This document shows, one piece after another, positions 9,503 through 19,459 of a stretch of DNA of 64,000 nt (positions are counted from its first letter, which is position 1; each line of letters starts with the position of its first letter). The notes beneath the pieces were generated by a model, which was given only the letters and a program-made list of their open reading frames with translations, did not search any database and was not told where the DNA came from. Source of the stretch: Symsagittifera roscoffensis (lineage: Eukaryota; Xenacoelomorpha; Acoela; Convolutidae); assembly GCF_963678635.1 (NCBI RefSeq), contig NC_087071.1, forward strand, positions 868,001 through 932,000. The letters run 5' to 3'. Position numbers and translations under genes: made by a program.

Positions 9503-12466
9503 TCAAGTCAGAGTGCGGTCACTCTTTTTGGATTTGTAAACTGTTGACTTTATCCCCGCCATGAGAATGGGTGGCACCATCGGTATATCAGTCAACATTT
9601 TTTTCGTGCCAGGCAATTGATAATCACCTTGTCCCAAATCCATGAACTCCTCAACTCGTTTTCTTTTCGCTGAATTGACAGCTTTAACCGATATCTCCGA
9701 ATCCACCTTCGTCTTTCCTACTCTCCTCGGCATCACTCTGCTGCCTAACTTCATTTTCATCTCGTTGATCTTATCAATCACCAATTTCAATCGCATCCTT
9801 CCTTTCCTGGTTCTTGACAGATACACCACCTCTCCTTTATTGTCCTGCGGTGTCATCTTGATGGGAGAGTTCGCTTCACTTTAGTCAGTGGCTGAGTCAA
9901 TCAACAACTCACTCAATCTCCCTTCACACTCATCAAGCTTGTCAAGGACTTCCCGCATCAATGGTCGGTTGAGACCTGTTTTCAAAATGGACTGGGTCCC
10001 ATAGCTCTGAGTTACTGTCCAGACTTCTTCCATGAACGCCACTCTGTCCAATCTACATCCCGTCCTATTCTCATGGTCTCGGTGATGTACTTCCCACTCT
10101 TCTTCGGGCAACGTTCCCAAGAAAGGTACTCTGGCTGAGCCCTCTATTCTTCTTCTTCTTGGTGATTCCACGAGGATTCTTTGCTCGTTATTTCTCGAAT
10201 TGCCAGGAGAGCTGCTCTCCGGCAAATTCCGTTTCATTTCTGTGAAGGCTGAGGGAGGCTACAGTGTCGATGTGCCTTCATCTTCTGGCTCAGTCGCTTC
10301 CAACGTGTCTGCGTTATTCTCAAAATCACTGAGGAAATTGAAATCCAGGCTGGATACTCCCCCTGACGATGCTCTGTCGTCTTCCTCACCAGCTTGATTT
10401 GCATCTTGTTGCATGGGTTCTTCTGTTTGACGGCTTCCTCCCTGTCCATCATCTCCTTCTGACTTATCCCTCTTCGAGCGTGAGGGTCCTTGCTTTCCAG
10501 TGTCGGCTCCTTCCGGAAACTTCGGTATGATCAACGTACCGGCCGATCTATCTTCCTCTTCTCCATGGACCATTTTGATTTCCTCACAACCGATGGGTGC
10601 TATGACGGTTCTCGTCTGTAGCGTTCCTACTACCGTCAATTCCGGTTTCACACTAGTCAGGATCAAGGAGGCCTCAGGCAGTTCGGTCCTGCCTCTCATC
10701 TCCATAGGCGCCAGGCCTAATCCCGACCACTCCTTATCAAATCATCCAGGCTTGGGAGTCGCAGCGTTGCTTATTCGCCTCCTCGTCGCTTGATCCGTGT
10801 AGGCAAATCGCGTATACTGTAACACGGCGGCATTTCTTCCCACAAAGTATGTATCCAGCGTTGCCACAAATTGCTCTATTCTCCTTTCATTGGTTTCAAA
10901 TGCTCTCAACCTAGGAGTTTGTACCACGGAGACTGCTCCGAGCAACATCCTTCTTATCAGAGGGAATTCAGAGATTGCCTCCGTCAGCTTCTCGTAATCA
11001 CCCCAGTCTTTCGTCTCTTCTCTCACCTTGTGATATGCTGCAGTGAGACGAGGAACTCTGGTCATTTCACCATTCGTTTTGTCATAGGGTCTCAGGTTCC
11101 AGAGCTTCGGAAACACCTCGATGTGCCCTCTCTCTGCTTCTCCCATACGATCACGGAAGTGGTCGTCAAAGTTGATGACTGTCATCTCTGGCTCTGATAT
11201 TTTCGCAAACAACAGATCTTCACGCATGAGCTCTCGCAACACGTGCTGCTCACACCAGTTCAGTACACTACTGTCCACTGCTGATATGAGGTTCAGGTGC
11301 AGCACTGACCTCCTATACGCCTCCACCTTAACGTCAGGGAACGCAAACGTGACTGCTGGTCAATAGATCACTGTCACAAACTCCGTGGCTCCTCTGATCA
11401 ATGCTAAGGGATCGGTCCCCATAGCCAAGCTCAGATCGGTCAATCGGGGCATGCCCCCAACATGTCGTCAAACATCTTCTTCTCTTTCGCTAATCTGATC
11501 TTCTCCCGTTCCAAAGCGATTTTGTTGTAATAGATATTGGATAAGAGTGTGTCTCAGGTCTCTTATCTTATTCCACGAGTCCGTTGATTTCTTCATATCT
11601 AAATTCCTCACCCTCTCTCTCATCTGCTCTGGACAACGTGTCAATTTCATTAGTCCTCCCAACTTTCCGTGGGTAAATGCAATCAGTGATAGAAGTCATT
11701 CTAACCGCAGGCTCTGAATTCCTTCGGTGAGCAGCATCGCCGGTCCTTTCACGAAACTCTCCGCTCCAAATGTCACGAACAAGGCTAGTAGTTCCACTAT
11801 TGACACTTCCACTACTGCTTGGAGGAATTCCTTTATCAAGTAATGAGAGACTTTCGGATAGACTTTTCCCAAGAAGGACGCGGTCCATCCTGCTCCCAAC
11901 CCTGCCAGCATGCTGTCCGTCCGTTCAAAGCCTTCCTGTCCCTTCACTTCCTGGATCCAGAAAGTTTCCAGGGTAATCTGACACATTCTGTTTACAAATT
12001 CAGCGGTCTTTTCTTCAGCATTTTTCGCCAGGTTCACCTCCTTTAACAAGTAGGCATGTATCTTCGTGATCATCACAGGGCCATGCTCAAAAGCATCTGC
12101 ACCCAACGCCGTTACTCGAGGACTTAGGTGTAGCTACTTGATGGCTTCCTGTTTAGTTCTCAAAACCATCGCCTCCAATTGAGCTCTAGCCTTTTGGGAA
12201 TTTTTCCTTCTGGTATTTTCACCTGTCACTTTCATTGCTCGGAACCATAAGTCGTTGGACATCGCTATGACTACTCGATGGTCGTCATCTACTCCCGGTT
12301 TCAGTTTGAGCTGTCGACTGAAATTGGACAGTTCCAACCCCAGCACCCGATCCAATACTAACATGTGCAGCGCATGGTCCTTGAATCCTCTCATCGCGTT
12401 CGATATATCTGACCACACTGCAGGCAGTTCAGCCCTGAGTGGCCTCTGGTTCTCCATCTCTATCAT
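9503..12466 (-). pseudogene. Extra ORF of the giant element (about 988 codons, no recognised domain)
   Basis: Eight consecutive minus-strand ORF fragments (from 12466, 12106, 11662, 11326, 10705, 10237 and 9856, plus a short piece near 11460) all lie in one reading frame. They are separated only by isolated stops at 12134, 11696, 11468, 11360, 10742, 10259 and 9881. This is a single long gene hit by nonsense mutations, not several small genes. The first third is largely helical-looking and hydrophobic in parts (SHYLIKEFLQAVVEVSIVEL near 11830). The middle is rich in Arg and Glu. The segment near 10259-10500 is acidic and Ser/Gly/Gln-rich, so probably disordered. It overlaps the end of the preceding frame (12429) by about 38 bp, so the two were probably one polyprotein joined by a frameshift. 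Confidence 0.62.
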
Positions 12467-13769
12467 GCGAAAGTAAGGTCACGATCGCATACACGAATTT
12501 TAGTCCATCCGGGAGATATGCATACCCCGGAGACAACGCGAATACTACTCTCGGTGTCACCTTGTTGAACGACCCCTCCTTCGTTGCATCCACCACTTCA
12601 CCCATCGACTCGAGGATGTCCTTTAACGCTGGCCACACAGCATCCTCTGCCGTTGTCGGATCTCTGAGTCTGCTCAGAAAACCTCTACTGTGTAGATGGT
12701 CATTGATGCCAGCAAGCACGATCGTAATTGGGTTCATGTCCGTCTGTCTTTGTACCCCTATAGCCATAGATACCGATTGCAGTAGGTCCAGATCGACCGC
12801 TGCCAACATTATGACGTCCGGCCAAAACAGAGACTTGGTAGTATACACGAACTCTGAATTCGCTACTACCATGATCTTGGCCTTCCTTATTTCTGCTTTG
12901 TCATAGGCGGCGAAAATGGTCTCATCTTTCTTGATTGCTTTCAATCCGCCGTATCTTTGGACATCACCATCTTGACTCACTAGTTTCGGGTATATTCTTT
13001 CTTTCACATGACCAGGGGGTGCCGTCAGCTGCCTGAACATCTTCACATGTTGTCCAATCGGCGCTCTCGTCGTCAGAAATCTTCCTGGTCTTTCTTCTCG
13101 ATTCCCCTCATCATGATTCAACCTCACATCCTGCAGTGGTCTTGCGTTCACTGGTCCCATCGTGTTATTAGAGGGCAGTCCCTCTAGGTCAGCAAATCTC
13201 AAGGCCGTCGTGGAACTGAAGTTTATGCTCGCGGCTATCAACCAGTCTACGCCTGTTATCGAGTATAATCTGCTGACGGTTAGCCTCGCTCCATTCAGCA
13301 TCCTCCTTGCATCTTCGACGAAGCTCACCCTCTGGAGATCTAGCTTCATTAGTTCGTCTTTATATACATGCCAGGGAGATGGTATGGGCCTTGACCACAT
13401 CAACGAGCCTCTGCTCGGGCGTCTCTCCTCTCGACTGGTACTTGTCGTCTCCGATCTTGTGTCTGAACTAGACGTGCTGGTTGTCTCTTCGATTGGGTTA
13501 ACAGGTCCTAGTCTTCTCCGAGGATGAATGGTCCTCCTTACCGGTGCTTCTCCTAACCGATCTTGAACATCCGTCCTTTGACCTGGTTCGCTGGAGCTAT
13601 GCTGCCTATAATTCGTGACGGCCAGGACCGTCCCCAAGCGTGTTTTCAGGTTAGGAGGCACCAAGGTGGTAATCACCGTTTCGCTCGATGTTCCTTCTTC
13701 CCTCAGCTCTCCTGTGTCAAAGAGTTCTACTTCCAACTCATCCAATCGCTCCTGGAAGACTCTATTCAG
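12429..13769 (-). pseudogene. Continuation of the SGNH polyprotein, low-complexity linker plus second alpha/beta-like segment
   Basis: This frame follows the SGNH domain in the same reading frame after one TGA at 13770-13772, where the frame reads GQA-stop-LNRVFQERLDELE. The N-terminal part is Ser/Thr/Arg-rich linker (EETTSTSSSDTRSETTSTS). The C-terminal part has hydrophobic strands and a stretch reading NPITIVLAGINDHLHSRG, which resembles SGNH block III (GxND). No GDSL serine block precedes it, so a second, degenerate hydrolase fold is only a guess. It ends at 12429 but overlaps the next frame, consistent with a frameshift near 12450. Confidence 0.5.
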
Positions 13770-15490
13770 TCAAGCTTGTCCCTCTATACTATCGAAGTGG
13801 ATGCCGTCCGTGGTCAGCCTGGCCTGATCCATCGCTCTCAACTCATGTTCGATGTCCATGAGGATCATCCTTTCGGCATTCCGACTTGCGAGATTCCTCA
13901 AAATAATGATCCACCTGACCACTCCTTCGTTGTGCCTCCTCCGTGCTGCTATCAAGCTTCTTGCATTCATAGGCACAGTGCAAACGGTCAGTACCGCGCA
14001 GTTGAACCTCGCCAGAGAGTAGTAAATAAGCACACCATCATCGATTCCCATAGTGCTTCCTCCTCATCTGAACTTCTCGAGATGTTGTTCGTTCCAACCT
14101 GGATCATCACACTGGGGATCCTTCCTGGATTCATTAGTTCCACCATCCGATATAACTGGGCTATAGTCGCTCCTGCGAAAGCCATCACCGTGGTGAACCA
14201 AGAGGTCCTCAAATTCGAGAGCACCCGGACCAAGCTGTCCCCCAGTGTCAGATGTGATGTCCCCAGTGGCGGTTGCTGTAGGTTTACTGCCGGGTTCCAA
14301 GTACCTCGATTGAAGCAAGCTCTCGGATCTGTCTCCGGGACTCCCGTGAAGCTATATCTCAACTGATTATTCTTCTGTACATCTATTACTCGAGACACTT
14401 TCTTCGCTGGCATCTTCCCTATTGTTCTCTCTGGGGCCTCAGAACTCCCCATTGGTGTCGTGTCACTAACTCCCTCTCTGTTCATCACGCCTCGAGAGAG
14501 TCGTACTCTGCCCGCATCGTCGATTGTTCCATAGGGTGCAGTCACCCCGGAACCTTGTACATTCTTGTTGGCGACTAGTCGTCCAGCTGTCTCTATCAGC
14601 CTCTTCACCGTTTGTTCCACGACTGGATCACCCAAGGTGTCACTAGGGTCCGGGATTGTCACTCGACCTGTTGCTGTCGGGAGTTGCGTTTCCGTTGTCT
14701 GATTCATTTCTCGAGGCGTCAAGAGCTCCATCGGGGACTGACCACGAGGATCACTCCTTGCAGGTATCACCTTCTCTACGGCTGTTTTCAACGCCATCCG
14801 TTCCTTGTAGTCCCGCCTCAAGCGCTCTATTTCTTCGCTCTGCTTTTTGCTGCAGTCCTCGAACAATCTCTTCCACATGTCCCGATCTTCCTCCGTGCTG
14901 AGCATGGTCTTAGCCATCTCATCTAGCTCCCTTCTCGTCCTTTCCAGTTCGTCTTCTACTCTATCCAGGTCTTGCATGGCTCGGTTCGTCTGAACCCCTC
15001 GTTCTACTTTCGCCCTCTTTGGTGGCACAGCTGCTCTCAGTTGTGAACTAGACGAGGCAGCCTCCCTGTTCATCTCCTGATGCATTCTCGTCAGCCCAGG
15101 TTTGGGCTTGGAGGGCATAGGCATCTCACCTGGTTGATAAGTCCTAGAACTTCCCAACCCAGGTTCATTCGCCAAGTCACTCCCTGAGAGAGCCCCGTTT
15201 CTCCACCTCATCACTCTCATGTTCGGGCGGTCTAGTACTCCCCTTTCTCCATATGCTGCCATCAGTAGAACTTACGTGGGGCGGTCCCCACGATTGTCAT
15301 TCCCCAAGATGTTTATCAGGGCGGTCAGCAACATGACTACCTCTGGGTCCTCCAGAGCGAAGTCTCGTTCCATCAGCTGACGATAGATTGCATCTACCAT
15401 CGGTCCCACATATGCCTCTGCCAGGTCCATCAATTCATCCAAGTTGAAATTATCCATTCTATTCTTCAAGTTCGATTCGGTTTGATTCAA
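13770..15490 (-). pseudogene. SGNH/GDSL hydrolase-like protein of the giant element
   Basis: SGNH hydrolases are Ser-His esterases/lipases. The ORF begins MNQTESNLKN at 15490. It has one in-frame TAA at 15272 (RPT-stop-VLL-MAAYG) and continues to 13988, then shifts frame into 14051-13770. After a basic/Pro N-terminus there is a coiled coil (RVEDELERTRRELDEMAKTM, about 14860-14980). The hydrolase blocks come next: LGDSLVRVL (block I, Ser, about 14230-14245), FAGATIAQL (block II), QVGTNNIS (block III, Asn, about 14085-14108) and TTDGIHFDS (block V, Asp/His, about 13795-13815). All catalytic residues are present. SGNH domains also occur in ORF1 proteins of some LINEs and in some LTR env-like regions. 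The role here is unknown. Confidence 0.72.
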
Positions 15491-15853
15491 AGGTTTGACT
15501 CAAGTGATTAATTAAACGATCAATCAGGATCTAGAAAAGAGGTCACCATTATCACACTTGTCAGTTTCGACTTAACTTCTCGATGAAATTCATTTAAAAA
15601 CAGTCAGATAAAAAGCTTCTGTTCCTAAAATTAATTAGTATCAATCGGTCTCTAAAATTTTGGAATTCGACCTAAGATTGGACAGTCTAAATTTTGGATC
15701 TATTCCTAAGATCGTCATCCAGTTGTTCATGATCACTAACCCCTTCTTACCCAAGATCTTAATAACACTACACATAACATAACACATAACATAACACATA
15801 ACATAACACATAACATAACATAGTCTTTAGCCTATCACCCTCTTGCACGTCTT
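15491..15853 (-). other. Non-coding gap between macro-like and SGNH ORFs
   Basis: The only clearly non-coding stretch inside the element's 3' half. It is AT-rich and contains a 12-bp minisatellite (15771-15820). It sits just upstream, in the sense direction, of the SGNH ORF start. It could hold an internal promoter, a 5' leader for a subgenomic transcript or an intron, but no specific signal is convincing. Confidence 0.4.
15771..15820. repeat. 12-bp minisatellite
   Basis: About four perfect copies of CACATAACATAA in direct tandem, within the non-coding gap of the giant element. Confidence 0.9.
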
Positions 15854-16507
15854 TCAGCCTATACTTAAGTAATATTTCTTATGTAGATATACTTGTATAT
15901 TAGTATCAGAGAATATCACGTGTACAAGCGCGTACAATTCCCGAGGATGCAGTCGTCCTCTGTTCGGATTGTACACTGGAAGCGAGAGCTCCTTCACGTC
16001 CATTTCCACAAGGAAATCTCTCAACCTCGTCAAGGACAAGACTAGGTTCTCTGGGTCCACGTGCTGCTTCTCCGTGGCCCTCGTCACCAAGAAGCATCTG
16101 TATTTTCCCGGTATTTGTGATGCCGCCGGAGGTAAGGCTGCTACGCCCACAACTCCTGGTCGTTGCTTCCAAAGGAATTCCACATTTTTGTATTCCCTCT
16201 TAAAATCTGCCGCTAACGCTGTCCTAAAACTCATGTCTGCTGTGATTGCTATCGAATATGTTCTATTTGTGAGTATGAAATCACTGTCTGTTAATATTAT
16301 CTTACTTGAATACTCATTTGGTAGGTTAAAATATGACTCAACTACCCTCCCTATGTCAGGTTTCTTAGGTTCTTCGCCTGTTTCTGCTTCTAAGTCTCCT
16401 GTCTCTCTTGCTATTCTTAATTTTTTTATTATCAGGTTTTCAGTGTGGGTAAGTCCTACCCCCACTCCCCGGACAAAAATATCCTTCGACGTCCCCGTCG
16501 ATCGCAT
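15854..16507 (-). CDS. Macro-domain-like protein (C-terminal to integrase)
   Basis: Macro domains bind or hydrolyse ADP-ribose derivatives. From about residue 75 the frame shows the macro pattern. A TYSIAITADMSFRTALAADF block corresponds to the usual A-H-C-x-S-x-D followed by G-I-A-x-x-F. Then come a PGVVGVAALPP strand, KYRCFLVTRATEK (the x-I-x-x-L-V-T-K strand), ENLVLSLTRLRDFL (helix) and KELSLPVYNPNRGRLHPREL (the strand usually ending in IGCGLDGL). The Gly-rich ligand loop is altered, so binding is uncertain. The preceding acidic frame (16830-16456) overlaps by about 50 bp in another frame, suggesting one protein split by a frameshift. It lies directly after the integrase tail, so it may be the C-terminal part of the pol polyprotein. 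Confidence 0.6.
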   Translation of the reverse strand: MRSTGTSKDIFVRGVGVGLTHTENLIIKKLRIARETGDLEAETGEEPKKPDIGRVVESYFNLPNEYSSKIILTDSDFILTNRTYSIAITADMSFRTALAADFKREYKNVEFLWKQRPGVVGVAALPPAASQIPGKYRCFLVTRATEKQHVDPENLVLSLTRLRDFLVEMDVKELSLPVYNPNRGRLHPRELYALVHVIFSDTNIQVYLHKKYYLSIG

Positions 16508-16830
16508 ACCGATATCAAGTCGAGGTTAGAAGCCGGAATGAGTAGTTGCCCTTCCTGGGCAGCCCATGAAGGATCATCTCGTTCGGTCTTGATGTATTTC
16601 ATGCTTTCACGATCTACGTCTTGAGTCGTGACACTGGTCTCTTTAGGGTCTGATGTCATTTCGTTCAGCCACTCCAAGACTCGCAGATTTGTGAGATCTT
16701 CTCCGTAGGACTCCAATTGCTCCTCGTCGAAATCTACTTCGGGTTTCGACCTGTCATCGATCCATTCCTGGTCGTGATCATCTACTATGTCAATGTCTTG
16801 TGAAACTGTTATGCTTTCTAGACCCACCAT
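16456..16830 (-). CDS. Acidic linker between integrase and macro-like domain
   Basis: A 124-codon frame with runs of Asp and Glu (DIDIVDDHDQEWIDDRSKPE). No domain is recognised. It ends 52 bp inside the macro-like frame, and the acidic stretch probably reads on into it in the intact ancestor. An upstream Lys/Asp-rich stretch (16831-16980) also looks like coding sequence with its frame disturbed. Confidence 0.45.
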   Translation of the reverse strand: MVGLESITVSQDIDIVDDHDQEWIDDRSKPEVDFDEEQLESYGEDLTNLRVLEWLNEMTSDPKETSVTTQDVDRESMKYIKTERDDPSWAAQEGQLLIPASNLDLISVCDRRGRRRIFLSGEWG

Positions 16831-16981
16831 TTCTTCTACTATCTTTTTCAGATCTATCCTGTCTACTACAAAGTCGTCACCGTAACTGTTATCTTTCTTT
16901 CTGGGTCTACTCCCGTCGCCTTGTCGAGTCTGTATCGTGAACGGGAGATCTGGTTCCTGATTTTTTGGAACCTCTGTCTGT

Positions 16982-18477
16982 TCAGGTCCAGTGGTGTACT
17001 TGTTCTTCCTCTACGACTTCGTTTCCTTCGTTCTTCTCCCTGGTGCCCTTCTCGTTGACCTCACAAGCAGGGTACATCTTTAGATAATCCCCTTCTTCCA
17101 TGTCTGCGGGTATACACCAGTCTTCTGTCGATGAATTGTGTGGCTTAATGTTCTCGTAGTGGGCGGCTCGGCCAGTACTCAGTCTATAAAAGCGTCCCTC
17201 CTGGTGCACTTCTGTAATCATGAAGGGTCCCCTCCACTTTTTAGGAGCTTTTTCGTCCCTTTCGGTGGTATAACGTTCTGAAATACCCATACGTAGTCTC
17301 CCACCGAGTAAGCTTTTGCACCAGCTGCTTTCTTGTCGAATTTTTTCCTCTGCCTTGCCTGTGCTTGCTGAGTATTTCGTCTACACAAATCGTTCAACTC
17401 CTGTTGACGTCTGATCACATCCCTCACGTAAACCTGTGGAGACGTTTTCTTTCCCTCATACTCTGGGTAGAAAAAGGTTAAGGGTAAAGACTTCTCGTGT
17501 TCAGTTAGCATCATGTGTGGACTGACTCCGGTGGTGGAGTGTTGCGTGCTATTGTAGGCTCCCATCACCTGTTGAAGGTATCTGTCCCAATCGGTCATGT
17601 ACCTAGAACAATATACCCTCAGCATCGACACTAACGTTCTATTCTGTCTTTCCACTAAGCCATTCGTCTGAGGGTGCTATGTCGTGGAGTGAGCTTGAGC
17701 AACCTGTGAGCGTCTCATAGGCTCCTTCGTAAGCTCTTCTGCGAAAGCTGTTCCATTATCTGATTGAAACGTCATCGGACAACCATGTCTCGCTATCCAC
17801 GTTTTGATCAGGTGATCGCATGTCTCTTCCGCCGAGGCAGTTATGTAGGGCACGGCCTCTGCATACTTCGTGAAGTGATCTACCATGACTAGCACTTGGT
17901 TATAACCGCTGTCTGTCATGCATATCTTTTGGTGATCTATCTGCACCACCTCGTTGAATTCAGACGACTCGATCGATTGTAAAGGAAATCGCAATTTCCT
18001 TGGATCCTTGACCTGTTGGCATGACTGGCACGCTGTTACCCACTTCTCACATGCCTTTTTCATTCCAGGCCACTCAAAGCGCTTCAGGATCCTCTGATAC
18101 ACTTTGTCGATCCCTTGATGGCCCATCTGATCATGCGACCTGAATAATAGTTCTGTCTGATAGAGTTGCGGCAACACTATCGCGTTATACTTGTATAGGA
18201 CTTTGTCTTCTTCTCTTCTCTTGCAAGCCATAATCCCGTCCTTGTTCAAATATAATCTCCCCTCCTTCTGCATGAAGTATTGTCTCAGTATACGGTAATT
18301 GAATTCTTCCAGGTCACCTTTGTCTGGTGCATTATTTTCTATCCACCTTTTCAGGTTACTTGTCATGCGGTCATTTCTCTGCACCCTCAGTAGGTCCGAG
18401 AGTCTGTATCTCGCCTTCAAGTATGTCTTGCTCCAGTTTTCGTTCAACCTTCTCACCTTCTCCATCTTGGTCCTCAA
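16982..18477 (-). pseudogene. Integrase of the giant element (Ty3/gypsy type)
   Basis: Integrase inserts the cDNA into the host genome. The zinc-binding HHCC domain reads HDQMGH then, after a helix, CQSCQ. The catalytic core shows Asp in VVQIDHQ, Asp in FQSDNGTAF and, after a single in-frame TAG at 17677-17679, Glu in HPQTNGLVERQ. So the D,D,E triad is complete but the frame is broken between the second D and the E. Near 17230-17290 a frameshift passes into the C-terminal GPF module (KWRGPFMITEVHQEGRFYRL), a hallmark of gypsy integrases. The N-terminal part overlaps the RNase H frame out of phase (18371-18477), so another frameshift lies there. Confidence 0.92.
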
Positions 18478-19459
18478 AGGTAACAGTTTTCGTTCGGGTA
18501 TCGTTACCCTGTTCTTTCCGACCGTATGAAGTACTCACTAAGACCTCTTGGGGTATTGAGGATACTAGTTGCTGAACTCTCGACCTACAATCCCTCTCGT
18601 TGTCTTTGTGTTGTCGTAGAGACGGCATGATCTTCACCTTCTCACTGACTGTCACTGATGCGATGGCTGCTGCCCACTCGGGGTCGTCTCTGGTCACTTC
18701 TCTCTCTAACAATCCACCCAGCATCTGCATCACTTGCGGTGTCACCTGTACCGTTTTATCCAGTAATGAGAGGATGTTTATGACCATGCGAGAGAGTTCC
18801 TGCTGGACCAGGTTTGAGCGCAGCAACAGATCCAAGGGCACCGGGTCCCTTTTGGATAGGATTTTTATCTCGGCTGCTTTTTCGACAGGTAACTCAGGAT
18901 GCCCTGGAATTGGATGTCCAGACTTAACTAACCATCTCGTTAAGCGAAGCGCTTCATAAGTTTCTTTGTCCAGAAACGAGAATCCCTCCTTTATTTCTGC
19001 TTGATTGGCTTGCTTCTGCTCCAATCTTTCATAGAACTCAGTTTTCTTACTGAGGCTATCAGCATTCTGGTGTTTTTCACGCATCCTGTGCTCGATTATC
19101 ATGTGGTAGCCATCCAATCTCACTATCCATCTACCATTATAACTCTGATCCATCGAGTAGGTCTTCAACCAGGATAACGCTCTGTTGTCCACGCATAACT
19201 TGAAGGGAGCGCTCCCCAAGTATGCACAGTACTTTTCCACAAAAGTGACTACTGCAAACATTTCTGCTTTTGGTGCACCATATTTCATCTCAGTGTCCTT
19301 CAAGACTTTGCTGCCATATGCAATGGGACGGAGAACTGTTCTTCCATTCCATTCTTGTTCCTGATGCAATATTCCTGAAATGGCCTTTACCGACGCGTCT
19401 GTGTCCAGAACATACATGCCATTTTCTGTAGGCATGTCTAGCACTGGCGCTTCGCACAT
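18371..19459 (-). CDS. RNase H domain and pol linker of the giant element
   Basis: RNase H removes the RNA strand during reverse transcription. The frame shows the gypsy RNase H order: YVLDTDASVKAISGIL (first catalytic Asp), AYGSKVL, KYGAPKAEMFAVVTFVEK (Glu), FKLCVDNRALSWL (Asp) and the terminal KHQNADSLSKK. A linker of about 200 residues follows before the integrase. It begins out of phase with the RT frame (overlap 19438-19459), so a frameshift of one base near 19450 separates RT from RNase H in this copy. Confidence 0.92.
   Translation of the reverse strand: MCEAPVLDMPTENGMYVLDTDASVKAISGILHQEQEWNGRTVLRPIAYGSKVLKDTEMKYGAPKAEMFAVVTFVEKYCAYLGSAPFKLCVDNRALSWLKTYSMDQSYNGRWIVRLDGYHMIIEHRMREKHQNADSLSKKTEFYERLEQKQANQAEIKEGFSFLDKETYEALRLTRWLVKSGHPIPGHPELPVEKAAEIKILSKRDPVPLDLLLRSNLVQQELSRMVINILSLLDKTVQVTPQVMQMLGGLLEREVTRDDPEWAAAIASVTVSEKVKIMPSLRQHKDNERDCRSRVQQLVSSIPQEVLVSTSYGRKEQGNDTRTKTVTFEDQDGEGEKVERKLEQDILEGEIQTLGPTEGAEK

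Noticed and set aside
11568-11888. 106-codon minus-strand ORF in an alternative frame
   Set aside because: It overlaps the continuous frame 12466-9503, which has better length and continuity.
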